DNA of 64,000 nucleotides from Acidimicrobiia bacterium (lineage in GTDB: Bacteria; Actinomycetota; Acidimicrobiia; Acidimicrobiales; Aldehydirespiratoraceae), in contig JAJEEV010000014.1 of NCBI GenBank assembly GCA_022820805.1, positions 1 through 64,000 on the forward strand. Direction: 5' to 3'. Below are positions 57,168-64,000 of the stretch, one piece after another. The notes below the pieces were generated by a model. It was not told where the DNA came from. It saw nothing but the letters and a program-made list of their open reading frames with translations, and did not search any database. Numbering within the stretch: the stretch's first letter is position 1; each line of letters begins with the position of its first letter. Made by a program: the position numbers and the translations under genes.

Positions 57168-59359
57168 CCGTCACACCGGCATCGGCGGCCCGGATGCTGG
57201 ATGTGGCCGCCATGAGCCTCGACGAGCGGGTGGCCCGCTTCGGGCGCCCCCTCATGAAGCCCGGGCCCGGCCTCGACCCCGAGGTGCTGCACCGCGAGGT
57301 GCTGGAGCCGCCCAGCGAGCTCGAGCTGGCCGGGGAGGGGAGCCTCGACCCCGTCGACCTCGAGATCTTCCTGCACAAGCTCGACTCGATCATCGACGAC
57401 GGCCGGGACGTCTGCAAGTACCTGAGCATGGCCGAGATGCTGCAGGCCGGGGACCTGGGGGTGGGCATCTTCACCGCCGGGGGCGACCTGGCCGGCATGT
57501 CCACCGGCGTGATCCTGCACGCCCTGCTGCACTACGGCCCGGTCAAGTACGTGCTCAAGCACTACGTCCACGACCCCACCGTGGGGCTGGCCGACGGCGA
57601 CATCTTCTTCTTCAACGACCCCGACGCCGGCGGGGTGCACACCTACGACCACTTCCTGATGATGCCGGTCTTCGCCGGCGGCGAGCTGATCGCCTGGGTG
57701 GCCTGCGGCGGGCACCAGGGCGAGACCGGCTCGCGCTCGCCCGGCGGCTGGTCGCCCGAGATCGGCACCCGCTACGAGGAGGGGCTCCACATCACCCCGC
57801 TGCGGGTGGGCACCGACTTCCGGTTCCACACCGACCACCTCGAGTTCCTGCTCAACTCGGTGCGCACCCCCCGCCAGAACTCCCTGGACATGAAGGCCCG
57901 CCTGGCGGTGTGCGTGCGGCTGCGCCAGCAGCTGCTGCGGGAGGTGGAGCGCCGGGGCGCGCCGTTCGTGGCGGCCGGGCTGCGCCAGTCGATCAAGACC
58001 TCGGCCGAGCTGGCCCGCCGCCGCATCGCCGGCTTCAACGACGGCGTCTACCGGTCGGTGGTGTTCCTCGACACCATCGGCATCTCCGACGGCATCATCC
58101 GCCTGCCCATCGAGCTGCACAAGCGGGGCGACGAGCTGCTGATCGACATGGCCGGCGCCTCGCCCGAACCCCGCATCGGGCCGTTCCATTTGCGCTGGCA
58201 CCTGGCCCGGGCCGCCTCGGCGGCGGCGCTGTTCCCGACTGTGTTCCGGGGCCTGCGCTGGTCGATCGGCCTGTTCGACCCGATCAAGCTCACCGCCCCG
58301 CCCAGCATCGTCAACGCCCCCAGCCGCGACTCGGGCACCGGCTCGGGCAGCCACACCGGCCGGGTGGTGGTGCAGGGCCTGCTGCTGGCGGCCATGCGGA
58401 TGCTGCACGACAGCCCGCACCGGGCCGGGGTGACCGCGCCGTTCGCGGAGAACCTGCTGCTGATCCAGTTCGGGGGCACCGGCCAGTACGGCAACCAGAT
58501 CGCGGGCGGGCCCGCCAACGGCAACGCCACCGGCCAGGGGGCCCGATTCGACCTCGACGGCGAGCACAGCGCCGGGTTCTTCTGGGCCATGGTGGTGGAC
58601 TGCCCCGGCCCCGAGGAGCAGGAGCGCAAGTTCCCGTGGGTGTATCTGTTCCGCAACCGCTTCGACCGGGACGTGTGCGGGGTGGGCCGCTACCGGGGCG
58701 GGGTGGGCCTCACCGACTGCTTCGTGATCCACGGCACTGCGGGGCTGAACACCAACTCCGTGGGCACCGGCAGCCGGTTCACCAAGAACTACGGGCTGTT
58801 CGGGGGCTACTCGGGCGCGGCCCAGCCCCGCATCATCATCCGGGGCTCCGACGCCAAGGAGTTGATGGCGGCTGGGGCCGACGACCTGCCCATGAGCGTG
58901 CGGGAGCTGGCCGACCGGCGCCGCATCTCGGGCGACTACGCCTTCGGGCACACCAACTCCGAGGGCGAGACGGTCAGCGACGGCGACGTGGTGGTGCTGG
59001 CCCGGGGCTGCGGGGGCGGCTACGGCGACGTGCTGGAACGCGACCCCGAGGCGGTGCTGGGCGACATCGCCGACGGGATCACCTCCCCCGAGCTGGCCGA
59101 GCGGCTCTACGGGGTGGTGTTGACCGCCGGCGGCGACCGGGTGGACGCCGAGGCCACCGAGGCCCGCCGGGCCGGGATCCGGGCCGAGCGCAAGAGCCAG
59201 GGACGGCCCTACGCCGAGTTCGTGGCCGAATGGTCCCAGCGCCGGCCGCCTGCCGACGCGCTGCGCCACTACGGCGAGTTCCCGGTGCCGCAGCAGCTGA
59301 TCGACGACCGCGAGTTCCCGTCGGAACCCATCGAAGACACCGGCTCATGGCACCGGTGA
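57164..59359 (+). CDS. Hydantoinase B/oxoprolinase-family subunit (ketone carboxylase)
   Basis: 731 aa, GTG start. Long HyuB type: DPVDLEIFLHKLDSIIDDGRDVCKYLSMAEML, HALLHYGPVKYVLKHY, DGDIFFFNDPDAGGVHTYDH, VACGGHQGETGSRSPGGWSPE. The C-terminal GRYRGGVGLTDCFVIHG and GEGVSDGDVV-like TVSDGDVVVLARGCGGGYGDVLERDPEAV are family hallmarks. The residues DVCKYLSMAEM and the extended length resemble acetone/acetophenone carboxylase rather than 5-oxoprolinase. Forms the core with HyuA; predicted to carboxylate an activated enol. Confidence 0.86.
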   Translation: MTVTPASAARMLDVAAMSLDERVARFGRPLMKPGPGLDPEVLHREVLEPPSELELAGEGSLDPVDLEIFLHKLDSIIDDGRDVCKYLSMAEMLQAGDLGVGIFTAGGDLAGMSTGVILHALLHYGPVKYVLKHYVHDPTVGLADGDIFFFNDPDAGGVHTYDHFLMMPVFAGGELIAWVACGGHQGETGSRSPGGWSPEIGTRYEEGLHITPLRVGTDFRFHTDHLEFLLNSVRTPRQNSLDMKARLAVCVRLRQQLLREVERRGAPFVAAGLRQSIKTSAELARRRIAGFNDGVYRSVVFLDTIGISDGIIRLPIELHKRGDELLIDMAGASPEPRIGPFHLRWHLARAASAAALFPTVFRGLRWSIGLFDPIKLTAPPSIVNAPSRDSGTGSGSHTGRVVVQGLLLAAMRMLHDSPHRAGVTAPFAENLLLIQFGGTGQYGNQIAGGPANGNATGQGARFDLDGEHSAGFFWAMVVDCPGPEEQERKFPWVYLFRNRFDRDVCGVGRYRGGVGLTDCFVIHGTAGLNTNSVGTGSRFTKNYGLFGGYSGAAQPRIIIRGSDAKELMAAGADDLPMSVRELADRRRISGDYAFGHTNSEGETVSDGDVVVLARGCGGGYGDVLERDPEAVLGDIADGITSPELAERLYGVVLTAGGDRVDAEATEARRAGIRAERKSQGRPYAEFVAEWSQRRPPADALRHYGEFPVPQQLIDDREFPSEPIEDTGSWHR

Positions 59360-60081
59360 CCCGGTTGACAGCCATGGTGCCGCCGCAGGTCTGCGCGGCC
59401 GCGCTGGGCTGGGCCTGGCCGGAGGGCGTCGACAGCCAGGTCCGCGGCATCGATGAGGGGTCGAGGGCCCTGGGGCTTGCCTGGTGCTGTGCGCCGACAC
59501 CCGACGAGGTCGCCGATGCCGACGCGGTGACGGCCGGTCTGGTGGCGACCCCGGGAGCGCTTCCCGTGCTCGGAGTAGTGCGGGGACCGCTGGCCGCGAG
59601 CGCCATGCATGGCCTCGCTGGCAGCGCTGACGACCTTGACGACCGCCTGGACGACGCCTCGGACGCCGCCGTCGACAGGATCAGGGTGCTGAGCGACTGC
59701 GGGGTGGGCAGGATCGCGGTCGTGGAGGACGGCGGCCCGCCGCCGGTCGGCGACGACGACGCGGCCGAGTCGCACCGTCCGCTCCTCAACGCGGCCGCGC
59801 ACCTGCGGATCGACCTGGTGCTCGTCGCCGGCGGCCTCGATGGGGTGGAGTCGCTGGGCTACGGACAGTGGGCGTCCGGCCGGGGCTGCTCGGCGGGCTT
59901 GGGCTTCCTGCCGGCCGAGGCGTTCGACTCGGCCGCGGTGCTGGATCACTGGCTGGACCGGGTCCGGGCCGCCGCCGGCGATCCCGGTGAGGTCCTCACC
60001 GCACCCCTCGCCACCGGCGTGGTCCCCGACGTGGTCCGGCACGGGGCGCGTGCGCTGGCCCAGATGGCGGTCCGCCCGTGA
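59356..60081 (+). CDS. UroD/methyltransferase-like TIM-barrel protein (tentative)
   Basis: 241 aa from the GTG at 59356, which overlaps the HyuB stop; an ATG at 59347 is in frame. The VLGVVRGPLAASAMHGLAG, DRIRVLSDCGVGRIAVVEDGGPP and terminal helices recall uroporphyrinogen-decarboxylase/MtaA or methionine-synthase-like barrels, but it is shorter than those (usually about 340) and no metal ligands are clear. It may be a reduced relative serving the carboxylase operon. Function not assigned. Confidence 0.45.
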   Translation: MTRLTAMVPPQVCAAALGWAWPEGVDSQVRGIDEGSRALGLAWCCAPTPDEVADADAVTAGLVATPGALPVLGVVRGPLAASAMHGLAGSADDLDDRLDDASDAAVDRIRVLSDCGVGRIAVVEDGGPPPVGDDDAAESHRPLLNAAAHLRIDLVLVAGGLDGVESLGYGQWASGRGCSAGLGFLPAEAFDSAAVLDHWLDRVRAAAGDPGEVLTAPLATGVVPDVVRHGARALAQMAVRP

Positions 60082-61676
60082 CCTACTCGGTGGGCATCGA
60101 CATGGGCGGGACCTTCACCGACGGGTACTTCTCCGACGGTCAGCGGACGGTGGCGGCCAAGGTCCCCACCACCCACTTCGACCTGACCCGCTCGGTGACG
60201 GCGTGCCTGGCCGCGGGGGCCGAAGCCTTCGACGCGTCCCTGGAGGACTTCCTGAGCGGGATCGGCCTGTTCCGGCTGGCCACCACCATCGGCACCAACG
60301 CGGTGGTCACCGGCACCGGCGACCCGGTGGGGCTGATGGTCGAGGCGGGGGCCGAGAAGTCCCTGTACGGGCCGGGCGAGCCCGCCCCTGCGGTGGGCGT
60401 GTTCGTGCGGGCCGACCATGTGGTCGGCGTCGACCCCGAGGCCGCGGCCGAGGACGTGCTGGGGCTGTGCCGAGACCTCGTCCAGCAGGGCGTGCGCCAC
60501 ACGGTGGTGAGCCTGCGGGGCCCGCATCGACAGACCGAGGCGGAGTTGCGCGAGCTGGTGCGGGACCGGTACCCGGTCCACTACCTGCGGTCGATGCCCC
60601 TGACGCTCGGATGGGAGATCGCCGACGTCGACGACGACGAGCTGCGGGCAAGCACCGCCGTCCTCAACGCCTACTTGAGCCGGCCCATGGCCAAGCTGCT
60701 GTACCGCACCGAGGGCATCCTCCAGCAGGCCGGGCTGGCGGTTCCGCTGCTGGCGGCCCGGTCCGACGGCACGCTCAGCCGGATGCCCCGCACCACCGCC
60801 ATAAGCACCTACAGCTCCGGTCCGGCCGCCGGGTTGGGCCTGGCCGCGGCCGAAGCCCGCCGTCACGGCGACGAAGTGGTGGTCGGCTTCGACATGGGCG
60901 GCACCACCCTCGACCTGGGCCTGGTGCGCGACGGGTCCTACGAGGTGGAGAAGGCACCGGAGATCCGGGGCGTGCGGGTCTGGCTGCCGGTGCCCGGGAT
61001 CGTGTCGGTCGGACTGGGCGGGTCGTCCATTGCCGCGGCGGGCGATTCGGGGACGGTCACGGTGGGCCCGGCCAGCGCCGGGGCGGTGCCAGGGCCGGCC
61101 GCGTTCGGCCGGGGCGGCGCCGAGCCGACCCTCACCGACGCCGACGTAGTGCTGGGCCTGCTGGCCGACGGGCAGTCGCTCCCCGGCGACATCGTGCTCG
61201 ACGCGGACCAGGCCGCCGCGGCGCTGGCCCCGCTGGCCGGCGGCGATCAGGCCGCCGCGGCCCGTCAGGTGCATGCGGCCGCCCACGCCAAGGCCGCCGA
61301 CGCCATCGGGGCGGTGCTGTCCGGCGCGGGCATCGACCCTGGCGAGGTGACCCTCTACGCGTTCGGCGGGGCCGGCGGACTGCACGCCGGCGCGGTGGCC
61401 GAGCAGGCCGGCATCGGCCGGGTCCGGTCGTTTGCGGCGGGCGGCGTCTTCAGCGCCCGCGGCGTGCTCGAAGCCGCGGCCGGTTCGGGCGACGACGTCT
61501 CGGATCGGCAGCCGGCCGCGCCGGCACCGGACCTGCCCGCGGCCAGTCCGGAACCGGACAGCGGGATCGTCGGTCCTGCGCTGGTCAACATCTCGGGTGC
61601 TGTCCATGCGATCCCCACCGGCTGGACGGCCCGGAACGTCGACGGCGACAGCCTGCTGTGGGAGCGGTCGCGGTGA
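60078..61676 (+). CDS. Second hydantoinase A/oxoprolinase-family subunit (short form)
   Basis: 532 aa, GTG overlapping the upstream stop. Same ASKHA features as the first HyuA: GIDMGGTFTDGYF, TTIGTNAVVTGTGDPVG, SGPAAGLGLAAAEA, VGFDMGGTTLDLGLV, FGGAGGLHAGAVA. It is about 190 residues shorter, losing much of the C-terminal region. Acetophenone-type carboxylases are also built from several HyuA/HyuB-like subunits, so this could be a second ATP-using subunit or an alternative for another substrate. The tail is Pro/Ala-rich (PAAPAPDLPAASPEPD). Confidence 0.82.
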   Translation: MTYSVGIDMGGTFTDGYFSDGQRTVAAKVPTTHFDLTRSVTACLAAGAEAFDASLEDFLSGIGLFRLATTIGTNAVVTGTGDPVGLMVEAGAEKSLYGPGEPAPAVGVFVRADHVVGVDPEAAAEDVLGLCRDLVQQGVRHTVVSLRGPHRQTEAELRELVRDRYPVHYLRSMPLTLGWEIADVDDDELRASTAVLNAYLSRPMAKLLYRTEGILQQAGLAVPLLAARSDGTLSRMPRTTAISTYSSGPAAGLGLAAAEARRHGDEVVVGFDMGGTTLDLGLVRDGSYEVEKAPEIRGVRVWLPVPGIVSVGLGGSSIAAAGDSGTVTVGPASAGAVPGPAAFGRGGAEPTLTDADVVLGLLADGQSLPGDIVLDADQAAAALAPLAGGDQAAAARQVHAAAHAKAADAIGAVLSGAGIDPGEVTLYAFGGAGGLHAGAVAEQAGIGRVRSFAAGGVFSARGVLEAAAGSGDDVSDRQPAAPAPDLPAASPEPDSGIVGPALVNISGAVHAIPTGWTARNVDGDSLLWERSR

Positions 61677-62833
61677 GCGTGCTGGACGGCATCGCCATCG
61701 TCGGTGTGGCCGAGACGGCCATCGGCAAGCTGCCGGGACGCAGCGCCATCAGCCTTCAGGCCGAGGCGGGTGTGGCCGCGGTGGCCGCGGCCGGGCTGGC
61801 CAAGGGCGACATCGACGGGGTGTTCTCGTTCCCGGGCTACTCCCAGGCGATGATGCTGCACGCCGCCCGGGTGGCCGAGCATCTGGGTCTGCGGCCCGAA
61901 CTGGCCGTGGTCACCGACGTGGGCGGCCCCGGCACCCACCACACCGCCCTGCTCAACGTGGCCGCCGCCATCGACGCCGGCATGTGCACCGCCGCGCTGT
62001 GCACCTACGGCGAGAACGGCATCTCGATCCGCCGCTCCGGCCGGGGACGGGCGCCGGGCACCCTCACCGGCGGCGAGGACTTCGAGGCGCCCTACGGCCA
62101 GATCGCCATGATCAGCGGCTACGCCCTCTTCGCGCAGCGCCACATGCACCTCTACGGCACCACCAGCGAGCAGTTGGGCGCGGTGGCGGTGACCTCCCGG
62201 CACCACGCCTCGCTCAACGACAACGCCCACAAGCGCGAGCCGATCACCCTGGCCGACCACCAATCGTCGCCCATGATCTCGTCGCCGCTGCGCCGGCTCG
62301 ACTGCTCGCTGATCTCCGACGCCGGCGGGGCCTTCGTGGTGACCTCCGTCGACCGGGCCCGCAGCCTCGGAGTGCCCTACGCCCGGGTCCTCGGCTTCGG
62401 CTCTGCGGCCACCCATCACACCGCCTCGCAAGCCCCCGACCTGCACGAGCTGGGCGGGCCGGTGGCCGCGGCCCGGGCCTTCGACCGGGCCGGCCTGACC
62501 GTCGCCGACGTCGACGCGGTCTACATCCACGACGCTTGCACCTTCAGCGTGGTGGCCGGGGTGGAGGCCCTCGGCCTCTGCGGCGAGGGCGAGGGCGGGC
62601 CCTACGCCGAGTCGGGGGCGCTGGCGCTGGGCTCGGACTGCCCGGTGAACCTCCACGGCGGGATGCTGTCGCACGGCCACGCCGGCGGCGTGTTCCACCT
62701 GCTCGACGCGGTGCGCCAGCTCCAGGGCTCGGCCGGCCGCCGCCAGGTGGACGGTGCCGAGGTGGTGGTGGCCCACGGCAACGGCGGGGTGTTCTCCACC
62801 TTCTCGACCATGGTGCTGGGGCGGGACCGGTGA
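61673..62833 (+). CDS. Thiolase-fold protein, SCP-x/Ltp2-like
   Basis: 386 aa, GTG overlapping the upstream stop. Thiolase superfamily, lipid-transfer-protein branch: IAIVGVAETAIGKLPGRSAISLQAEAG, DGVFSFPGYS, PGTHHTALLNVAAAIDAG, YIHDACTFSVVAGVEALG and GGMLSHGHAGGVFHLLDAVRQL with the conserved His of the GHP-like loop. The nucleophile position where classical thiolases have Cys reads as GPGTHHT, without Cys, as in the Ltp2 aldolases that pair with a DUF35 protein in steroid side-chain cleavage. Such a DUF35 gene follows. It should cleave a C-C bond of a 3-hydroxy- or 3-oxoacyl-CoA. Confidence 0.87.
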   Translation: MSVLDGIAIVGVAETAIGKLPGRSAISLQAEAGVAAVAAAGLAKGDIDGVFSFPGYSQAMMLHAARVAEHLGLRPELAVVTDVGGPGTHHTALLNVAAAIDAGMCTAALCTYGENGISIRRSGRGRAPGTLTGGEDFEAPYGQIAMISGYALFAQRHMHLYGTTSEQLGAVAVTSRHHASLNDNAHKREPITLADHQSSPMISSPLRRLDCSLISDAGGAFVVTSVDRARSLGVPYARVLGFGSAATHHTASQAPDLHELGGPVAAARAFDRAGLTVADVDAVYIHDACTFSVVAGVEALGLCGEGEGGPYAESGALALGSDCPVNLHGGMLSHGHAGGVFHLLDAVRQLQGSAGRRQVDGAEVVVAHGNGGVFSTFSTMVLGRDR

Positions 62834-63240
62834 CCGACAAGCCCCGGCCCGACCTCAACGACACGGCCACCGCGCCGTACTTCGAGGCCGCCGCCCGCCA
62901 CGAGCTGGTGCTGCCGTACTGCGATCGCTGCGGGCTGGTGTTCTTCCCGCCCCGGGAGCACTGCCCCGCCTGCTGGAGCCGCGACCTGTCGTGGCGACCG
63001 GTGAGCGGCACCGGAACGGTGTGGACGTTCACCGAGGTCCATGTGGCCTTCTACGACGACACCTGGGCCGACGACGTGCCCTACGTGGCGGCGGTCATCG
63101 AGTTGGACGAGGGCCCCAGGCTGCTGGCCAACATCGTGGAGTCCGACACCGGCAGCCTCGCCATCGGCGACCGGGTCGAGGTGACCTTCGAAGACAGGTC
63201 CGAGGACCTGACCCTGCCCATGTTCCGGGTCGTGGCGTGA
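62830..63240 (+). CDS. DUF35 zinc-ribbon/OB-fold protein (thiolase/aldolase partner)
   Basis: 136 aa, GTG overlapping the upstream stop. Zinc ribbon CDRCGLVFFPPREHCPAC (four Cys) followed by an OB-fold: SGTGTVWTFTEVHVAF, PYVAAVIELDEGPRLLANIVE, GDRVEVTFEDRSEDLTLPMFRVV. Proteins of this type form a complex with a thiolase-like partner, as ChsH2 does with Ltp2. Tandem placement after 61673 makes that pairing the best reading. Confidence 0.93.
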   Translation: MTDKPRPDLNDTATAPYFEAAARHELVLPYCDRCGLVFFPPREHCPACWSRDLSWRPVSGTGTVWTFTEVHVAFYDDTWADDVPYVAAVIELDEGPRLLANIVESDTGSLAIGDRVEVTFEDRSEDLTLPMFRVVA

Positions 63241-64000
63241 CCGGCTCCGGGCATACGGACCTGTGGTCTGTGTGCCAGGGGCGGATCAGCGAGCATCCCG
63301 ACCGGGTGGTGCTCGACTTCGACGGCGACCGGTGGAGTTGGGCTGAGCTGATCGAGGCGGCCGAAGCCTTGGCCGGCGGGCTGGCCGCGGCCGACGTGGT
63401 CCGGGGTGAGGTGGTCTGCCACATGTCGCCCAACCATCCCGAGGCGGTGGTCACCATGCTGGCCCTGCTGCGCCTCGGCGCGGTGGAGTGCCCGGTCAAC
63501 GCCGGCCTGCGAGGAGCACAGCTCGCCCACGTGCTCGACCACTCCGGCGCCGGGACGCTGATCGTCGACAGCTCGCTGGCCGACCGGGTGTCCGAGCAAC
63601 TGCCGGCCGCGCCCGCGGTGCAGACGGTCGTGATGCGGGGTGAGGCGCCGCCGCTGGAGGGTGCAACCGTCCTCGACTACGCCGAGCTTCGACGGTCCGG
63701 TCACACACCGCCGCCGTTCAGGCCGCCGGGGCCGGGGGATCCGATGAACATCATCTACACCTCGGGCACCACCGGGCCGGCCAAGGGCGCGGTGCTGCCC
63801 CAGGCGTTCCCCATAGAGCAGGCCCGCATCAAGATCGAGCAGTGGGGGCTCGGAGCCGACGACGTGATGTTCTCGGCGCTGCCCCTGTACCACGTGAACG
63901 CCCGGTTCTCCTCGCTGGGGACCGCGCTGGTGATGGGCGGCCGGGTGGCGCTGGTGTCGCGGTTCTCGGCCAGCACCTTCTGGGACCAGGTGCGCCGCTC
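63237..64000 (+). CDS. Acyl-CoA synthetase (AMP-binding), 5' part, cut by the window end
   Basis: 254 codons visible from a GTG overlapping the DUF35 stop. ANL superfamily: the P-loop-like IIYTSGTTGPAKGAV phosphate motif, WSWAELIEAAEALAGGLAAADV, MSPNHPEAVVTMLALLRLGAVECPVNAGLRGAQLAHVLDHSGA, and ALPLYHVNARFSSLGTALVMGGRVALV near the window edge. It should activate a carboxylic acid to an acyl-CoA, in this context possibly the product of the carboxylase. The C-terminal domain is outside the window. Confidence 0.92.
   Translation, partial: MTGSGHTDLWSVCQGRISEHPDRVVLDFDGDRWSWAELIEAAEALAGGLAAADVVRGEVVCHMSPNHPEAVVTMLALLRLGAVECPVNAGLRGAQLAHVLDHSGAGTLIVDSSLADRVSEQLPAAPAVQTVVMRGEAPPLEGATVLDYAELRRSGHTPPPFRPPGPGDPMNIIYTSGTTGPAKGAVLPQAFPIEQARIKIEQWGLGADDVMFSALPLYHVNARFSSLGTALVMGGRVALVSRFSASTFWDQVRR

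Overview
This is very GC-rich DNA with dense, short-spaced genes, frequent GTG starts, many 4-nt GTGA/ATGA stop-start overlaps and several genes whose start codon lies 6-8 nt after a TANNNT box (leaderless style). A mycothiol ligase gene (mshC) places it in the Actinomycetota. The gene mix (many luciferase-like monooxygenases, CoA-transferase, Rieske oxygenases, ketone-carboxylase subunits) suggests an Acidimicrobiia-like heterotroph, but the exact taxon is inference.

1-15.5 kb, mostly housekeeping and mixed metabolism. The window opens on the 5' end of an IS481-type transposase. It continues with a surface lipoprotein, an Old Yellow Enzyme, mshC followed by cysS with a curious duplicated cysS start between them, a lone molybdenum hydroxylase large subunit, a membrane-anchored beta-propeller protein with a 24-Thr linker, a HAD phosphatase, a 3-hydroxyacyl-CoA dehydrogenase, a cyclophilin, a metallo-beta-lactamase-fold hydrolase, an SDR and an orphan histidine kinase.

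15.7-44 kb, a large catabolic region. Forward genes encode a CoA-transferase, two amidinotransferase-like paralogues, luciferase-like monooxygenase (LLM), SDR, RidA, acyl-CoA dehydrogenase and MmgE/PrpD. Reverse genes encode a lipoprotein-permease-ATPase ABC importer. Next come two Rieske oxygenases, a fumarylacetoacetase-like hydrolase, an SDR, a FadR-type GntR regulator, three alpha/beta hydrolases, a haem-oxygenase-fold protein, a MaoC hydratase, three more LLMs, a second RidA, an amidohydrolase and a PhyH dioxygenase. At least six intergenic regions carry the same imperfect palindrome (core GTCTGAC, consensus about AAGTGTCTGACGTTTA). In four it lies exactly between a TTGAC -35 and a TANNCT or TAGCAT -10. 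I read this as one regulon, probably controlled by the GntR protein at 32.9 kb, for uptake and degradation of an unidentified compound, plausibly nitrogen-containing.

44.1-48 kb, a five-gene cluster: a MauE-like membrane protein, a Tat-exported protein with 24 cysteines resembling methylamine dehydrogenase light chain fused to three S-layer homology domains, a MauD-like thioredoxin, a membrane protein and a small soluble protein. It looks like an exported redox system without a heavy chain; this is the best candidate here for a poorly described system.

48-54.6 kb: nitrilase-family amidase, tRNA-Ala(TGC), divergent glutamate-dehydrogenase-like protein, cytochrome P450, sulfatase and peptide chain release factor 3.

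54.6-64 kb: one long forward operon of eight genes, nearly all coupled by GTGA overlaps. It encodes subunits resembling acetone/acetophenone carboxylases (small Zn-type subunit, HyuA, HyuB, second HyuA), a UroD-like barrel, a thiolase/Ltp-like protein with its DUF35 partner, and an acyl-CoA ligase cut by the window end. Together they suggest ATP-dependent carboxylation of a ketone, CoA activation and carbon-carbon cleavage.
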